Shown: positions 1 to 6,756, counted from the first letter of the stretch. The stretch is DNA of 10,604 bases from Methylococcaceae bacterium (GCA_005792805.1 SXQV01000114.1:1-10604); one strand, 5' to 3'. Notes: generated from the letters alone by a model not told the origin. Made by a program: numbers and translations.

Positions 1-59
1 AAGCTCAGCGACTTGGTGAGGTTGTTGAAGCCATGTAATTGGAGTTTTTCGATATCCAT
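1..59 (-). CDS. speD: S-adenosylmethionine decarboxylase proenzyme, N-terminal fragment (cut by window edge)
   Basis: Only the first 19 codons are present; the gene runs off the left edge. The ATG at 59-57 opens MDIEKLQLHGFNNLTKSLS, which matches the recalled start of the E. coli-type SpeD (KLKLHGFNNLTKSLSF) almost residue for residue. SpeD is a cytosolic pyruvoyl enzyme that decarboxylates S-adenosylmethionine to supply aminopropyl groups for spermidine. It is made as a proenzyme that self-cleaves at an internal serine, which lies outside this window. A GGGGA stretch about 11 bases upstream of the ATG is the only Shine-Dalgarno-like sequence. The gene follows the OsmC-family gene on the same strand after 91 bp, an order I recall from Pseudomonas (OsmC-like gene beside speD). 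The identification rests on a short but distinctive stretch. Confidence 0.88.
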   Translation of the reverse strand, partial: MDIEKLQLHGFNNLTKSLS

Positions 60-89
60 CGAGTGAACGATCCCCGTTAAAGGTTGGGA

Positions 90-103
90 CTGCCGGCCGG
101 CAG
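90..103. repeat. Perfect 14-bp palindrome between the OsmC-like gene and speD
   Basis: CTGCCGGCCGGCAG is a perfect palindrome lying 31-44 bp upstream of the speD start codon, in the 91-bp gap after the OsmC-like gene. No T-run follows it on the minus strand, so it is not a standard intrinsic terminator. It could be a DNA-binding site or an mRNA hairpin in the speD leader, but a chance GC palindrome is also possible. Confidence 0.5.
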
Positions 104-150
104 AAATTTGGGTGGAAAAATGCGGATGAGTGGCGTGCAGGAGGAGCCGG

Positions 151-570
151 TCAATCGGTCTCGATCAGTTCAAAGTCATGGGTGACCGCCGCCGTTTTGC
201 CCAGCATGATGGACGCCGAGCAGTATTTCTCCGCCGACAGCCTGACCGCCCGCTCTACCACGGAGTCGCTTAGTCCCTTGCCAGACACTACGAAATGCAG
301 ATGAATGCGCGTGAAAACTTTAGGGTCGGTGTCTGCCCGTTCAGCTTCAACGAGGGCTTCGCAATGACGTATGTCGTGACGGCCCTTGCGGAGAATATGA
401 ACCACATCGAAGGAGGCACAACCACCCATGCCGATCAGCAGCATTTCCATGGGTCTCACTCCCAGGTTCTTGCCGCCCGATTCGGGAGGGCCGTCCATGA
501 TGACGGTATGCCCACTACCGGATTCGCCGAGGAACAGGGTGTTCTCCACCCACTTGATGCGCGCTTTCAC
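151..570 (-). CDS. OsmC/Ohr-superfamily protein, YhfA-like
   Basis: A 139-residue cytosolic protein of the OsmC family, close to the YhfA-like branch. OsmC and Ohr relatives reduce organic hydroperoxides with a pair of cysteines. Both family positions are kept here: one in the GGCAS motif (residues 50-54) and one in AEKYCSAS (about residues 113-120), with an internal glutamate- and arginine-rich stretch between. The start is a GTG at 570-568, chosen because the family begins MKAR-x-KWV and because a G-rich Shine-Dalgarno lies 5 bases upstream. The next internal ATGs would remove the first beta strands. The length is normal for the family. It reads toward speD and is probably cotranscribed with it. 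The physiological substrate of this branch is not well established, so peroxidase activity is inferred from the superfamily. Confidence 0.9.
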   Translation of the reverse strand: MKARIKWVENTLFLGESGSGHTVIMDGPPESGGKNLGVRPMEMLLIGMGGCASFDVVHILRKGRHDIRHCEALVEAERADTDPKVFTRIHLHFVVSGKGLSDSVVERAVRLSAEKYCSASIMLGKTAAVTHDFELIETD

Positions 571-575
571 TGAGG

Positions 576-583
576 TCCCCCCC
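576..583 (-). promoter_or_regulatory. Homopolymeric G7 Shine-Dalgarno of the OsmC-like gene
   Basis: On the minus strand the bases before the GTG start read AGGGGGGGACCTCA. The purine tract contains seven consecutive G and ends about 5 bases before the start, so it can serve as the ribosome binding site. It supports the GTG start. A mononucleotide run here could slip and change spacing. Confidence 0.5.
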
Positions 584-598
584 TGAAAATAGCCGCGT

Positions 599-607
599 AA
601 TTTAGCA
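599..607 (-). promoter_or_regulatory. Candidate extended -10 promoter for the OsmC-like gene
   Basis: The minus strand reads TGCTAAATT, an extended -10 form (TG-N-TAAATT) about 29 bases upstream of the GTG start. No convincing -35 box lies at 16-18 bp, which is tolerated by extended -10 promoters. It would give a short leader of roughly 20 bases. The call is by eye only. Confidence 0.3.
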
Positions 608-688
608 CATCGACCCTGAGTTCATCAGTCTTTTTTCCTTTTCTGCTGCCGCCGGTCTGAAATCGAAACAGGCGCGTGCGAGTGCTCG

Positions 689-2734
689 TCAAGCGGCTTT
701 GGCCAGACCGTTATGACGCAGCAAGGCATCGATGCTGGGTTCACGTCCCCGGAAGGCGACAAACAGTTCCATGGCTTTTTGGCTGCCGCCTTTTTCGAGT
801 ATGTTTTCCAGAAAGTCACGACCGGTTTGAGGATCAAAAATACCCCGTTCCTCGAATAATGAGTAGGCGTCACTGGAGAGAACCTCAGCCCATTTGTAGC
901 TGTAGTAGCCTGCGGCATAGCCTCCCCCGAAGATGTGGGAAAAGCTGTGCGGGAAGCGATTGAAGGCCGGCGGGATGACTACCGACACTGTTTGCCGCAC
1001 CTTGTCGAGAATCGGGTAGACCTGACCACCCTGGGCGGGATCGTAATTGCGATGGATCAGGAAATCGAAGAGGGAAAATTCCAGCTGCCTGAGCATTTGC
1101 ATGCCCGACTGAAAGTTGCGGGCTGCGATCATTTTGTCGAGCAAGGCCTTGGGTAAGGGCGCGCCAGTCTCGTGATGCCCGGAAATCAACGCCAGCGCTT
1201 CGGGTTCCCAGCAGAAGTTTTCCATGAACTGACTGGGTAATTCCACGGCGTCCCACTCGACGCCATGAATACCCGACACGCCCAGATGGTCGATCCGGGT
1301 GAGCATATGCTGCAATCCGTGACCAAACTCATGAAACAGCGTCTGTACTTCATCATGTCGCAGTAGCGCAGGCGCATCGCCATTGGGTGGCGTAAAGTTG
1401 CAGGTCAGGTAGGCAACAGGCGTCTGCACATGATCGGCCAGGCGCCGGCGTGTGACACACTCATCCATCCAGGCCCCGCCGCGCTTTTTGGCACGGGCAT
1501 ACAGGTCAAGGAAAAAGGCACCCCGCAACGCTCCGGTCTTGTCGTGAATTTCGTAAAATCGGGCGTCTGGGTGCCAGACATCGACCCCGGTCTTTTCACG
1601 GATGGTCAGGCCGTAAAGTTTTTCCACCACGGAAAACATTCCCGCCACCACCTGCGCCGCCGGAAAATAGGCGCGGACTTCCTCTTCGGAGAGCTGATAT
1701 TTTTTCTGGCGGAGTTTCTCGGACGCATACGTCCAGTCCCATGCGTCAGGTTTTTCGATTCCCAGTTCGCGTTCGGCAAATGCCCGCAATTCGGCCAGGT
1801 CCTCTTGTGCAGAGACGCGGGAACGTTCTGCCAGATTTTCAAGAAATGCGACTACCTCGCCGGTACTCGGAGCCATCTTGGTTGCTAGCGACAGTTCGGC
1901 ATAATTAGCAAAGCCGAGCAGTTGCGCCTCTTCATGGCGCAGAGCCAGCAACTTTTCCATCACCTCTGAGTTATCCCATTTACCGGCATCCGGCCCCTGA
2001 TCCGAGGCACGGGTGGCGTAGGCCGTATAGAGTTCACGGCGCAACTCACGATTGTCCGCGTAGGTCATGATCGCGATATATGAAGGGAATTCGAGCGTAA
2101 ATAGCCAGCCGGTCAGCTGCTTTGCCCCGGCCGCCTGAGCCGCCATTGCCCTGGCGGAGTCGGGCAGCCCCATCAGCAAGGCTTCATCGTCGACATGGCG
2201 TGTCCAGCCTTGGGTCGCATCCATCACATGGTCCTGAAACTGGCTGCCCAGTTGTGACAGCTCTTGGGCAATCTCCTTGAAGCGCTCCTTCCCGGCCTGC
2301 GGCAAATCGACACCTGACAGACGGAAATCCCGCAGGGCATTCTCGATGATCTTGCGTTGGGCGATGTCCAGCTTTTCAAATTCGGGACCGTCGGCGAGGC
2401 TTTTGTAGGCCTGGTACAGGGCGTCATTCTGTCCCACCTCGGTCGCATAAGCGCTCAACAAGGGAAGACACGCGTTGTACGCTTCCCGGAGCTCGTCGCT
2501 ATTGACCACGGCATTCATGTGGCCAACCGGGGACCAGGCTCGGTTGATGCGGTCATCAATGTCTTCCAGCGGTTCGACCAACGACGTCCAGGTGCAGGGC
2601 CCGCCGGCGGCTAGCAGGACATCTATCGCGTCGCGGCTCTCATCAATGAGTTGAGCCATGGCTGGCTGGACGTGTTCCGGCCTGATTTTGGAAAATTCGG
2701 GGAGGGCAGGGCTGTTCAGCAACGGATTCGTCAT
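689..2734 (-). CDS. prlC: Oligopeptidase A, M3-family zinc metallopeptidase
   Basis: A 681-residue cytosolic zinc endopeptidase (opdA/prlC) of the M3 thimet-oligopeptidase family. It cleaves short peptides, including signal-peptide fragments, in peptide turnover. The HEFGH zinc motif is at residues 468-472 (His468, catalytic Glu469, His472), and the third zinc ligand is expected at the Glu of WDAVELPSQ near residue 498. The mostly helical N-terminal half and the C-terminal FGGGYAAGYYSYKWAE stretch, which carries the substrate-binding Tyr/Gly loop, are typical. The ATG at 2734 is chosen although the frame stays open to a TTG at 2833, because it begins MTNPLL like E. coli PrlC and gives that protein's usual length of about 680. 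No good Shine-Dalgarno precedes this ATG. It lies 150 bp downstream of the anti-sigma-type gene and may have its own promoter. Confidence 0.95.
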   Translation of the reverse strand: MTNPLLNSPALPEFSKIRPEHVQPAMAQLIDESRDAIDVLLAAGGPCTWTSLVEPLEDIDDRINRAWSPVGHMNAVVNSDELREAYNACLPLLSAYATEVGQNDALYQAYKSLADGPEFEKLDIAQRKIIENALRDFRLSGVDLPQAGKERFKEIAQELSQLGSQFQDHVMDATQGWTRHVDDEALLMGLPDSARAMAAQAAGAKQLTGWLFTLEFPSYIAIMTYADNRELRRELYTAYATRASDQGPDAGKWDNSEVMEKLLALRHEEAQLLGFANYAELSLATKMAPSTGEVVAFLENLAERSRVSAQEDLAELRAFAERELGIEKPDAWDWTYASEKLRQKKYQLSEEEVRAYFPAAQVVAGMFSVVEKLYGLTIREKTGVDVWHPDARFYEIHDKTGALRGAFFLDLYARAKKRGGAWMDECVTRRRLADHVQTPVAYLTCNFTPPNGDAPALLRHDEVQTLFHEFGHGLQHMLTRIDHLGVSGIHGVEWDAVELPSQFMENFCWEPEALALISGHHETGAPLPKALLDKMIAARNFQSGMQMLRQLEFSLFDFLIHRNYDPAQGGQVYPILDKVRQTVSVVIPPAFNRFPHSFSHIFGGGYAAGYYSYKWAEVLSSDAYSLFEERGIFDPQTGRDFLENILEKGGSQKAMELFVAFRGREPSIDALLRHNGLAKAA

Positions 2735-2884
2735 GGTTTTGTGTCGTGAAAAATAGGGGATTGGGCTCGATATGACATGGCGGGTCTGGAAAATGTTCGA
2801 GGCCAGATGCTTCGGTAACTCAGGCACCTCCAATAGAGACCTCAGTGCCGGGAGGCGCGCGGTGGACGGGACGTTAACACGGCA

Positions 2885-3313
2885 TCAACCCACCCGTTTG
2901 TGCATCTCCAGGACGTTACCGGCTTCGGTCCTGCGATAGGTGACCTCGTCCATCAGCGTTCGTATCAGGAAAATGCCCCGCCCCCGTTCGTTAAGCTCCT
3001 CGATATCCGGGGATGGCACCAGGTCGATATCGAATCCCTGTCCATGATCATAGACACGAACGCAGAGATCATCCTGCTCGATAAAAATACAGACTCTAAC
3101 GGTGTTATCGGTATCGCTCGGGCTGGAATGCTCAATCGCATTGACCATAGCCTCGGTCAATACCAGATTGAGATGGTAGGCGAGCGCCTCCCGGTCCCCG
3201 CCGTAGTTATCCAGTGCCCGGGCCACTTCCTCGGCGATGTTCCCAATCAGGCTCAGATAGCGCTTTTTGTTGGGCACCACGATATCAACATGAATATCAT
3301 CTCCGTCGAACAT
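2885..3313 (-). CDS. Anti-sigma-type ATP-binding serine kinase (HATPase_c_2, RsbW/SpoIIAB-like)
   Basis: A 142-residue single-domain GHKL ATPase of the RsbW/SpoIIAB class. In this class the protein phosphorylates a STAS partner on serine and sequesters a target, often a sigma factor, until the unphosphorylated STAS protein displaces it. The N-box is visible in LTEAMVNAIEH (Glu54, Asn58), the G1 box in DHGQGF (Asp89 to Phe94) and the G2 glycines in ERGRGIFLI (Gly111, Gly113). The length matches the class. It starts 12 bp after the stop of the STAS gene, and its Shine-Dalgarno overlaps that stop, so the two are almost certainly cotranslated. The STAS neighbour is the likely substrate. The controlled target is unknown; no sigma factor is encoded in the window. 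Confidence 0.9.
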   Translation of the reverse strand: MFDGDDIHVDIVVPNKKRYLSLIGNIAEEVARALDNYGGDREALAYHLNLVLTEAMVNAIEHSSPSDTDNTVRVCIFIEQDDLCVRVYDHGQGFDIDLVPSPDIEELNERGRGIFLIRTLMDEVTYRRTEAGNVLEMHKRVG

Positions 3314-3319
3314 CAGTGA

Positions 3320-3328
3320 ACTCCCTCA
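3320..3328 (-). promoter_or_regulatory. Stop-overlapping Shine-Dalgarno linking the STAS and kinase genes
   Basis: The minus strand reads TGAGGGAG, so the TGA stop of the STAS gene is part of the ribosome binding site of the kinase gene, 7 bases before its ATG. Such an arrangement usually gives translational coupling and keeps the antagonist and kinase in balanced amounts. Confidence 0.6.
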
Positions 3329-3661
3329 GCCCTTGGCCAGCGCGTCTTCGATCGTTGGAAATATCTCGAAAACCCGATGTAGCCGGGTCAATTCGAACAT
3401 GGATTGTACGCGTGGCTGCAAGCCCGCCAGAATGAACAAACCAGAGCGCAGATTAGCGTTCTTGTAACCAGACAAAAGGGCACCCAGACCCGAGCTGTCG
3501 ATAAAGCTCACACCCGAGAGATCGACGATCAATCGTTGGCCACCCGCTTCGAGCAGTCCGAGAATCTTGTCCCGTAACTCGCCAGAATTCAGCGCATCCA
3601 GCCGCTCCTCATTGAGTGACAGTAGAGTCCACCCATCACGGGTTTCCGTCGAGATGTTCAT
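3326..3661 (-). CDS. STAS-domain anti-sigma factor antagonist (SpoIIAA/RsbV-like)
   Basis: A 111-residue single STAS domain. The phosphorylation motif FIDSSGLGALLSGYK starts at residue 53, and Ser56 aligns with Ser58 of B. subtilis SpoIIAA. The surrounding LIVDLSGVSFID strand is typical of the fold. In partner switching this serine is phosphorylated by the RsbW-like kinase and dephosphorylated by a PP2C phosphatase; only the unphosphorylated form binds its partner. The start ATG at 3661 has a good Shine-Dalgarno (CTGGAG, about 6 bases). The kinase gene follows after 12 bp. The gene lies 71 bp downstream of the CorC-family gene on the same strand, so read-through from that gene is possible. 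No clear promoter was seen in the 71-bp gap. Confidence 0.93.
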   Translation of the reverse strand: MNISTETRDGWTLLSLNEERLDALNSGELRDKILGLLEAGGQRLIVDLSGVSFIDSSGLGALLSGYKNANLRSGLFILAGLQPRVQSMFELTRLHRVFEIFPTIEDALAKG

Positions 3662-3732
3662 TATCGCTCCAGAGTTATGAGAGCAGATCGGCTTGATTAG
3701 TGCGGCAATTCACCACGACTGGATTGCCCTCG

Positions 3733-5031
3733 CTAGAGTCCTTCGTCCGTTAGCGACGATACCAGAATCTTGTCGACCCGGTTCCGATCCATGTCCATCA
3801 CCTCGAACCGCAGGTTCTCCCAGGTGAAATGATCCGCTGCACGCGGCACGTGACCGAGTTGTAACATGACGAAACCCCCAATGGTGTGAAAATCGCCTGC
3901 CGTCTCATCCGGCAACTCCTCGACTTCAAGCAGCTGCTTGAATTTTTCGATCGTCAGGGTGCCATCAATCAGCCACGAACCGTCTTCGCGCTGGAGCGCC
4001 TCGGGCTCCTCATCCGCCGCTTCTTCCGATGGAATATCGCCAACGATCGCTTCCATAACGTCTTTAAGCGTGGCCAGTCCCGCGATCTCGCCATACTCAT
4101 CCACCACCAATGCCAGGGCAATCTTGGATCGCCTGAACTCTTCCAGCAGCTGGATCGGGCTGAGGGATTTTGGAATGCAGTTCGCAGGGCGGATGGCCGC
4201 AGCCAATTTGAGTTCATCTCCCGACAGGGCGCGTCGCAGGAGATCCTTGGACTCGACCACGCCCAGGACATTATCCAAACCGTTGCGGCATACCGGAATG
4301 ATGGAATGCGGGCTGTCGATCAGCCGCTTGCGCGTTTCCTCGATAGGATTGGCCGCATCCAGATAATACATATCCATGCGTGGGGTCATGATGGCACCCA
4401 CCTTCAAGGTATCCAGCCGCATGACATTGGACACCATTTCCTTTTCGCTTTTATGGAATACCCCCGCTTCGGTACCCTGATCGATCATCAGCTTGATCTC
4501 TTTTTCGGTGACCAGGGGCTCGTCGGATTTTTTCGCCCGCAGGATTAGCAGCACCAGATCGGTCGACCAGCTCAGCAGCTTGACCAATGGATAGGCCAGG
4601 ACCGAGAGCCACCCCATCGGGCGAGCCATAATCATGGCGATTTTTTCTGGTTTTAATAACGCTAATCGCTTCGGTACCAGTTCGCCGATAATCAGCGAGA
4701 AATAGGTGATGCCCACAACCACGATGGCCAGTGCCAGGCCCTGGCTATAGGGAGCGATTTCCGGGTATTGCTGCAGGGATGCTTCCAGCTTGCCCGTCAG
4801 CGCTGCCTCGCCCAGCGCACCACTCATGATGCCGATCAGCGTGATACCCACCTGAATCGTGGACAGGAAATGGCTGGGTTCATTGGCCAGGTCAAATGCC
4901 GCCTTGGCTCCGGCGATACCGTCATCTACGGCTTGCTGCAGGCGGATTTTCCGGGCAGAAAGGATCGCGATTTCAGACATCGCGAAGAGACCATTCAGGA
5001 TGAACAGGCCTGTCAGTATCAAAACGTCCAT
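3733..5031 (-). CDS. CNNM/CorC-family membrane protein (HlyC/CorC, DUF21-CBS-CBS-CorC_HlyC)
   Basis: A 432-residue inner-membrane protein of the CNNM/CorC (also called HlyC/CorC) family, linked to magnesium or cobalt efflux and ion homeostasis. The N-terminal DUF21 domain spans residues 1 to about 180, with hydrophobic segments near 2-18, 58-77, 98-118 and 141-165. It contains the IIGELVPKRLAL stretch (114-125) that is characteristic of the domain. Two CBS motifs follow (MTPRMD at 216-221 opens the first; the second covers about 280-332), then a CorC_HlyC domain (about 347-424). The start MDVLILTGLFILNGLFAMSE fits the family, although no Shine-Dalgarno precedes it. It is divergent from sodB and lies upstream of the STAS/kinase pair. 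The transported ion cannot be told from sequence; paralogues of this architecture are common. Confidence 0.92.
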   Translation of the reverse strand: MDVLILTGLFILNGLFAMSEIAILSARKIRLQQAVDDGIAGAKAAFDLANEPSHFLSTIQVGITLIGIMSGALGEAALTGKLEASLQQYPEIAPYSQGLALAIVVVGITYFSLIIGELVPKRLALLKPEKIAMIMARPMGWLSVLAYPLVKLLSWSTDLVLLILRAKKSDEPLVTEKEIKLMIDQGTEAGVFHKSEKEMVSNVMRLDTLKVGAIMTPRMDMYYLDAANPIEETRKRLIDSPHSIIPVCRNGLDNVLGVVESKDLLRRALSGDELKLAAAIRPANCIPKSLSPIQLLEEFRRSKIALALVVDEYGEIAGLATLKDVMEAIVGDIPSEEAADEEPEALQREDGSWLIDGTLTIEKFKQLLEVEELPDETAGDFHTIGGFVMLQLGHVPRAADHFTWENLRFEVMDMDRNRVDKILVSSLTDEGL

Positions 5032-5359
5032 TCAGGAGTGGGTGTAGTTGAGCGGAAGGCTAGGGTAGCGAATCCTCATCTTGCATGCAAAAGTTGCTTC
5101 AACGACAGATTTCTGGGGAATCTCAGTATTAACACACTGGGTCGCATTCAGCCTCTGCGGTCACGGGTCATCGAAGAGGCGATTGGCCGCGTAACGAGTT
5201 CCGGATAACCGCTGGCATCACAGACGGGTTAGACCCGCATGAATCAGATCGGAGGGGTGTTCCTTATAACGTCAAACGTGTTTGTTTGCTCAGCAAGCCA
5301 GGCTCGCCTGGCAATGGGTTGGTTCGGTGCCGGCGCGGCTTTTCGGGCCTCGGCGCGGA

Positions 5360-5368
5360 TGGTAGACT
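5360..5368 (+). promoter_or_regulatory. Candidate extended -10 promoter for sodB
   Basis: TGGTAGACT fits an extended -10 (TG-N-TAGACT). A weak -35-like TTTTCG lies 17 bp upstream at 5340-5345. Transcription would start near 5375, giving a leader of about 80 bases that begins with the inverted repeat at 5378-5396. A TTGACG at 5401-5406 could be a -35 of another promoter, but no good -10 lies at the right distance. Confidence 0.35.
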
Positions 5369-5377
5369 CATTCCATA

Positions 5378-5396
5378 GCAATTCAGTAGGAATTGC
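5378..5396. repeat. Perfect inverted repeat in the sodB upstream region
   Basis: GCAATTC-AGTAG-GAATTGC is a perfect 7-bp inverted repeat with a 5-base centre, ending 59 bp before the sodB ATG. It lies just downstream of the candidate -10. It may be an operator or an mRNA hairpin at the 5' end of the leader. It does not resemble the Fur consensus (GATAATGATAATCATTATC). Confidence 0.55.
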
Positions 5397-5455
5397 GCAT
5401 TTGACGCCGGTGGGTAAGCCCCGGCTTGTAACCGTGGACATAAAAGGAATTCTGC

Positions 5456-6037
5456 ATGACTCATCAATTGCCACCCCTGCCTTATGAGAAGACCGCGCTT
5501 GAACCGTTCATTACAGCGGAAACCCTGGACTACCATTACGGCAAGCATCATCAGGCGTATGTGGCCAACCTGAATAACCTGATCCCTGGAACCGAGTACG
5601 AGAACTTGTCCCTGGAAGAGATCATCCTCAAATCCTCGGGCGGCATTTTCAACAATGCGGCCCAGGTCTGGAACCACACCTTTTACTGGAACAGTCTGAA
5701 GCCTGACGGTGGCGGCCAACCAACTGGCGCGCTGGCTGAAGCGATCAACAGAACCTTTGGCTCCTTTGAGCAGTTCAGGGAGGAATTCAGCAAGGCCGCC
5801 ATCACGACCTTCGGTTCGGGTTGGGCCTGGCTGGTAAAGAATGCCGACGGCAGCCTCGCGCTGGTGAGCACCAGTAATGCGGCTACTCCACTGACCAGTG
5901 GTCAGCAGCCTCTGCTGACCATCGATGTCTGGGAGCACGCCTACTACATCGTTTATCGGAAAGCCCGGCCCAAGTATGTCGAGGACTTCTGGAGTTTCGT
6001 GAATTGGGAGTTCGCTGAGGCCAATTTTGCCGGTTAA
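5456..6037 (+). CDS. sodB: Iron superoxide dismutase
   Basis: A 193-residue Fe-type superoxide dismutase, which converts superoxide to oxygen and hydrogen peroxide in the cytosol. The metal ligands are His27, His74, Asp157 and His161, the last two in DVWEHAYY. The Fe-type second-sphere glutamine is Gln70 in NNAAQVWNH, where Mn enzymes have Gly. The motif FGSGWAWLV and the C-terminal FWSFVNWEFAEANF are typical. The length equals that of E. coli SodB. The ATG has a good Shine-Dalgarno, AAGGAA, 6 bases upstream. It appears monocistronic: a strong intrinsic terminator follows. No signal peptide is seen. Confidence 0.97.
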   Translation: MTHQLPPLPYEKTALEPFITAETLDYHYGKHHQAYVANLNNLIPGTEYENLSLEEIILKSSGGIFNNAAQVWNHTFYWNSLKPDGGGQPTGALAEAINRTFGSFEQFREEFSKAAITTFGSGWAWLVKNADGSLALVSTSNAATPLTSGQQPLLTIDVWEHAYYIVYRKARPKYVEDFWSFVNWEFAEANFAG

Positions 6038-6071
6038 ACCGGATCGATCACTCTATTCAGCCTCATCAATG

Positions 6072-6110
6072 AAAACCGTCGCTGGCCCCTTGGTCAGCGG
6101 CGGTTTTTTT
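6072..6110 (+). terminator. Rho-independent terminator of sodB
   Basis: AAAACCGTCGCTG (6072-6084) pairs with CAGCGGCGGTTTT (6095-6107) through 13 positions with one T-G wobble. The loop is about 10 bases, and a run of seven T ends the signal. It begins 34 bp after the sodB stop, as expected. Confidence 0.9.
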
Positions 6111-6151
6111 ATCGTCACGGCGGCGCATGACTTTGCGGTTAAAAAGCCGGG

Positions 6152-6178
6152 TTTCGACGGTCGAAAATGATGGATAAT
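6152..6178 (+). promoter_or_regulatory. Candidate promoter with operator-like inverted repeat upstream of the exosortase-associated gene
   Basis: TTTCGA-CGG-TCGAAA (6152-6166) is a perfect inverted repeat with a 3-base centre. It is followed 6 bp later by GATAAT (6173-6178), a possible -10 box. The repeat would cover the -35 region, a usual place for a repressor or activator site. The gene start is 83 bp further downstream. No strong -35 was seen, so the promoter is tentative; the inverted repeat is certain. Confidence 0.35.
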
Positions 6179-6261
6179 CCGCCGGGTAATCTGCGGTTGC
6201 CGACTGAGTGCATCGCCTGGCTGTTTCCGTAAATCCATCCATCTCATGAGGAGCTCTGCCC

Positions 6262-6708
6262 GTGACTAAACCGATTCGACTGGCAATGCTGACTGTGGCC
6301 ATCCTGGTTTCCGGCCAAATACGTGCGGCAGAGGAGCTGACGTATGGTGAGATGGTGCGGACCAAGCTGGCTTCGGGTCTGACAAATATGTGTTTTGGGA
6401 TTGCTGAAATACCCAAAAACATTATCAACACCTCCAATGAAGTGAACGCGCTGTTTGGGGTGACGGGCGGTGTGCTCAAGGGAACCCTGCACACCATGGG
6501 CCGGCTGCTGGCGGGAGGGCTGGATTTCATTACTTTTCCGCTACCGTCCCAACCCATCCCTCATCCGGCGTTTGTGTGGCAGCACTTCAATACGGATACG
6601 ACCTACGGACCGTATTTCGATATGAGCAGGACGCCTCCAGAGGAAAAAGCCACAACGACTAATGCCATCCCGGCCTCGCCGCTTTCCACCAGAAAAATGG
6701 CACCATGA
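6262..6708 (+). CDS. Secreted exosortase system-associated protein, TIGR04073 family
   Basis: A 148-residue exported protein. The N-terminus (MTKPIRLAMLTVAILVSGQI, then RAAEE) is a signal peptide with likely cleavage around residue 22-23. The mature part holds the pattern I recall for TIGR04073, a small family found in genomes with exosortase/PEP-CTERM systems: AEIPKNIINTSNE (48-60), a Gly-rich helix-like stretch GVTGGVLKGTLHTMGR (66-81), ITFPLPSQPIPHP (90-102) and FNTDTTYGPYF (109-119). The molecular function of the family is unknown. The last about 28 residues are Pro/Thr/Ser/Ala-rich and look disordered. The start is GTG, supported by TGAGGAG 8 bases upstream. It follows the sodB terminator and precedes the phosphatase by 85 bp; no exosortase gene is in the window. 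Assignment is from motif memory. Confidence 0.8.
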   Translation: MTKPIRLAMLTVAILVSGQIRAAEELTYGEMVRTKLASGLTNMCFGIAEIPKNIINTSNEVNALFGVTGGVLKGTLHTMGRLLAGGLDFITFPLPSQPIPHPAFVWQHFNTDTTYGPYFDMSRTPPEEKATTTNAIPASPLSTRKMAP

Positions 6709-6730
6709 AAGACGCCGGAATTCAGTGCGA

Positions 6731-6756
6731 ATCCCCCCGTGACTGAGCGGGGGGAT
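6731..6756 (+). terminator. Very strong hairpin between the exosortase-associated gene and the phosphatase
   Basis: ATCCCCCCG (6731-6739) pairs perfectly with CGGGGGGAT (6748-6756) across an 8-base loop. It starts 22 bp after the TIGR04073 stop and ends 37 bp before the phosphatase start. Only a TTTT (6763-6766) follows after a 6-8 base gap, so it may be a partial terminator, an attenuator or an mRNA-stabilising stem. Confidence 0.55.

Larger units (their letters stand above)
5032..5455. other. Divergent intergenic region between the CorC-family gene and sodB
   Basis: These 424 bp separate two divergently read genes and should hold the promoters of both. No convincing gene or tRNA was found. 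A hairpin of 6-bp perfect stem and CTCG loop (GCCAGG at 5297-5302, CCTGGC at 5307-5312) and a CAAAC-GT-GTTTG inverted repeat (5273-5284) are visible but have no assigned role. The part next to sodB holds a candidate promoter and a second inverted repeat, listed separately. The roughly 200 bp next to the CorC-family gene show no clear signal. Confidence 0.6.

Noticed and set aside
2735..2833. Upstream extension of oligopeptidase A to a TTG start (33 extra residues)
   Set aside because: The added residues do not resemble the family, while the ATG at 2734 opens with MTNPLL as in E. coli PrlC and gives the usual length.
5032..5240. Possible gene remnant or tRNA in the divergent intergenic region
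   Set aside because: No cloverleaf, CCA end or recognisable protein similarity was found when reading both strands.
5297..5312. GCCAGG-CTCG-CCTGGC hairpin as a terminator
   Set aside because: No T-run follows on either strand, and it lies between divergent genes where no terminator is needed.
5239..5487. Small plus-strand open frame beginning MNQIGGVFLITS before sodB
   Set aside because: It runs through the sodB ribosome site and start in another frame and has no recognisable motif.
5264..5938. Minus-strand open frame of 224 codons across sodB
   Set aside because: It overlaps a certain gene, covers its promoter region and shows no family motif.
6119..6137. Possible sigma-54 promoter (GG...TTTGC) upstream of the exosortase-associated gene
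   Set aside because: The distance between the GG and GC elements is one base too long for sigma-54, which tolerates no spacing change.
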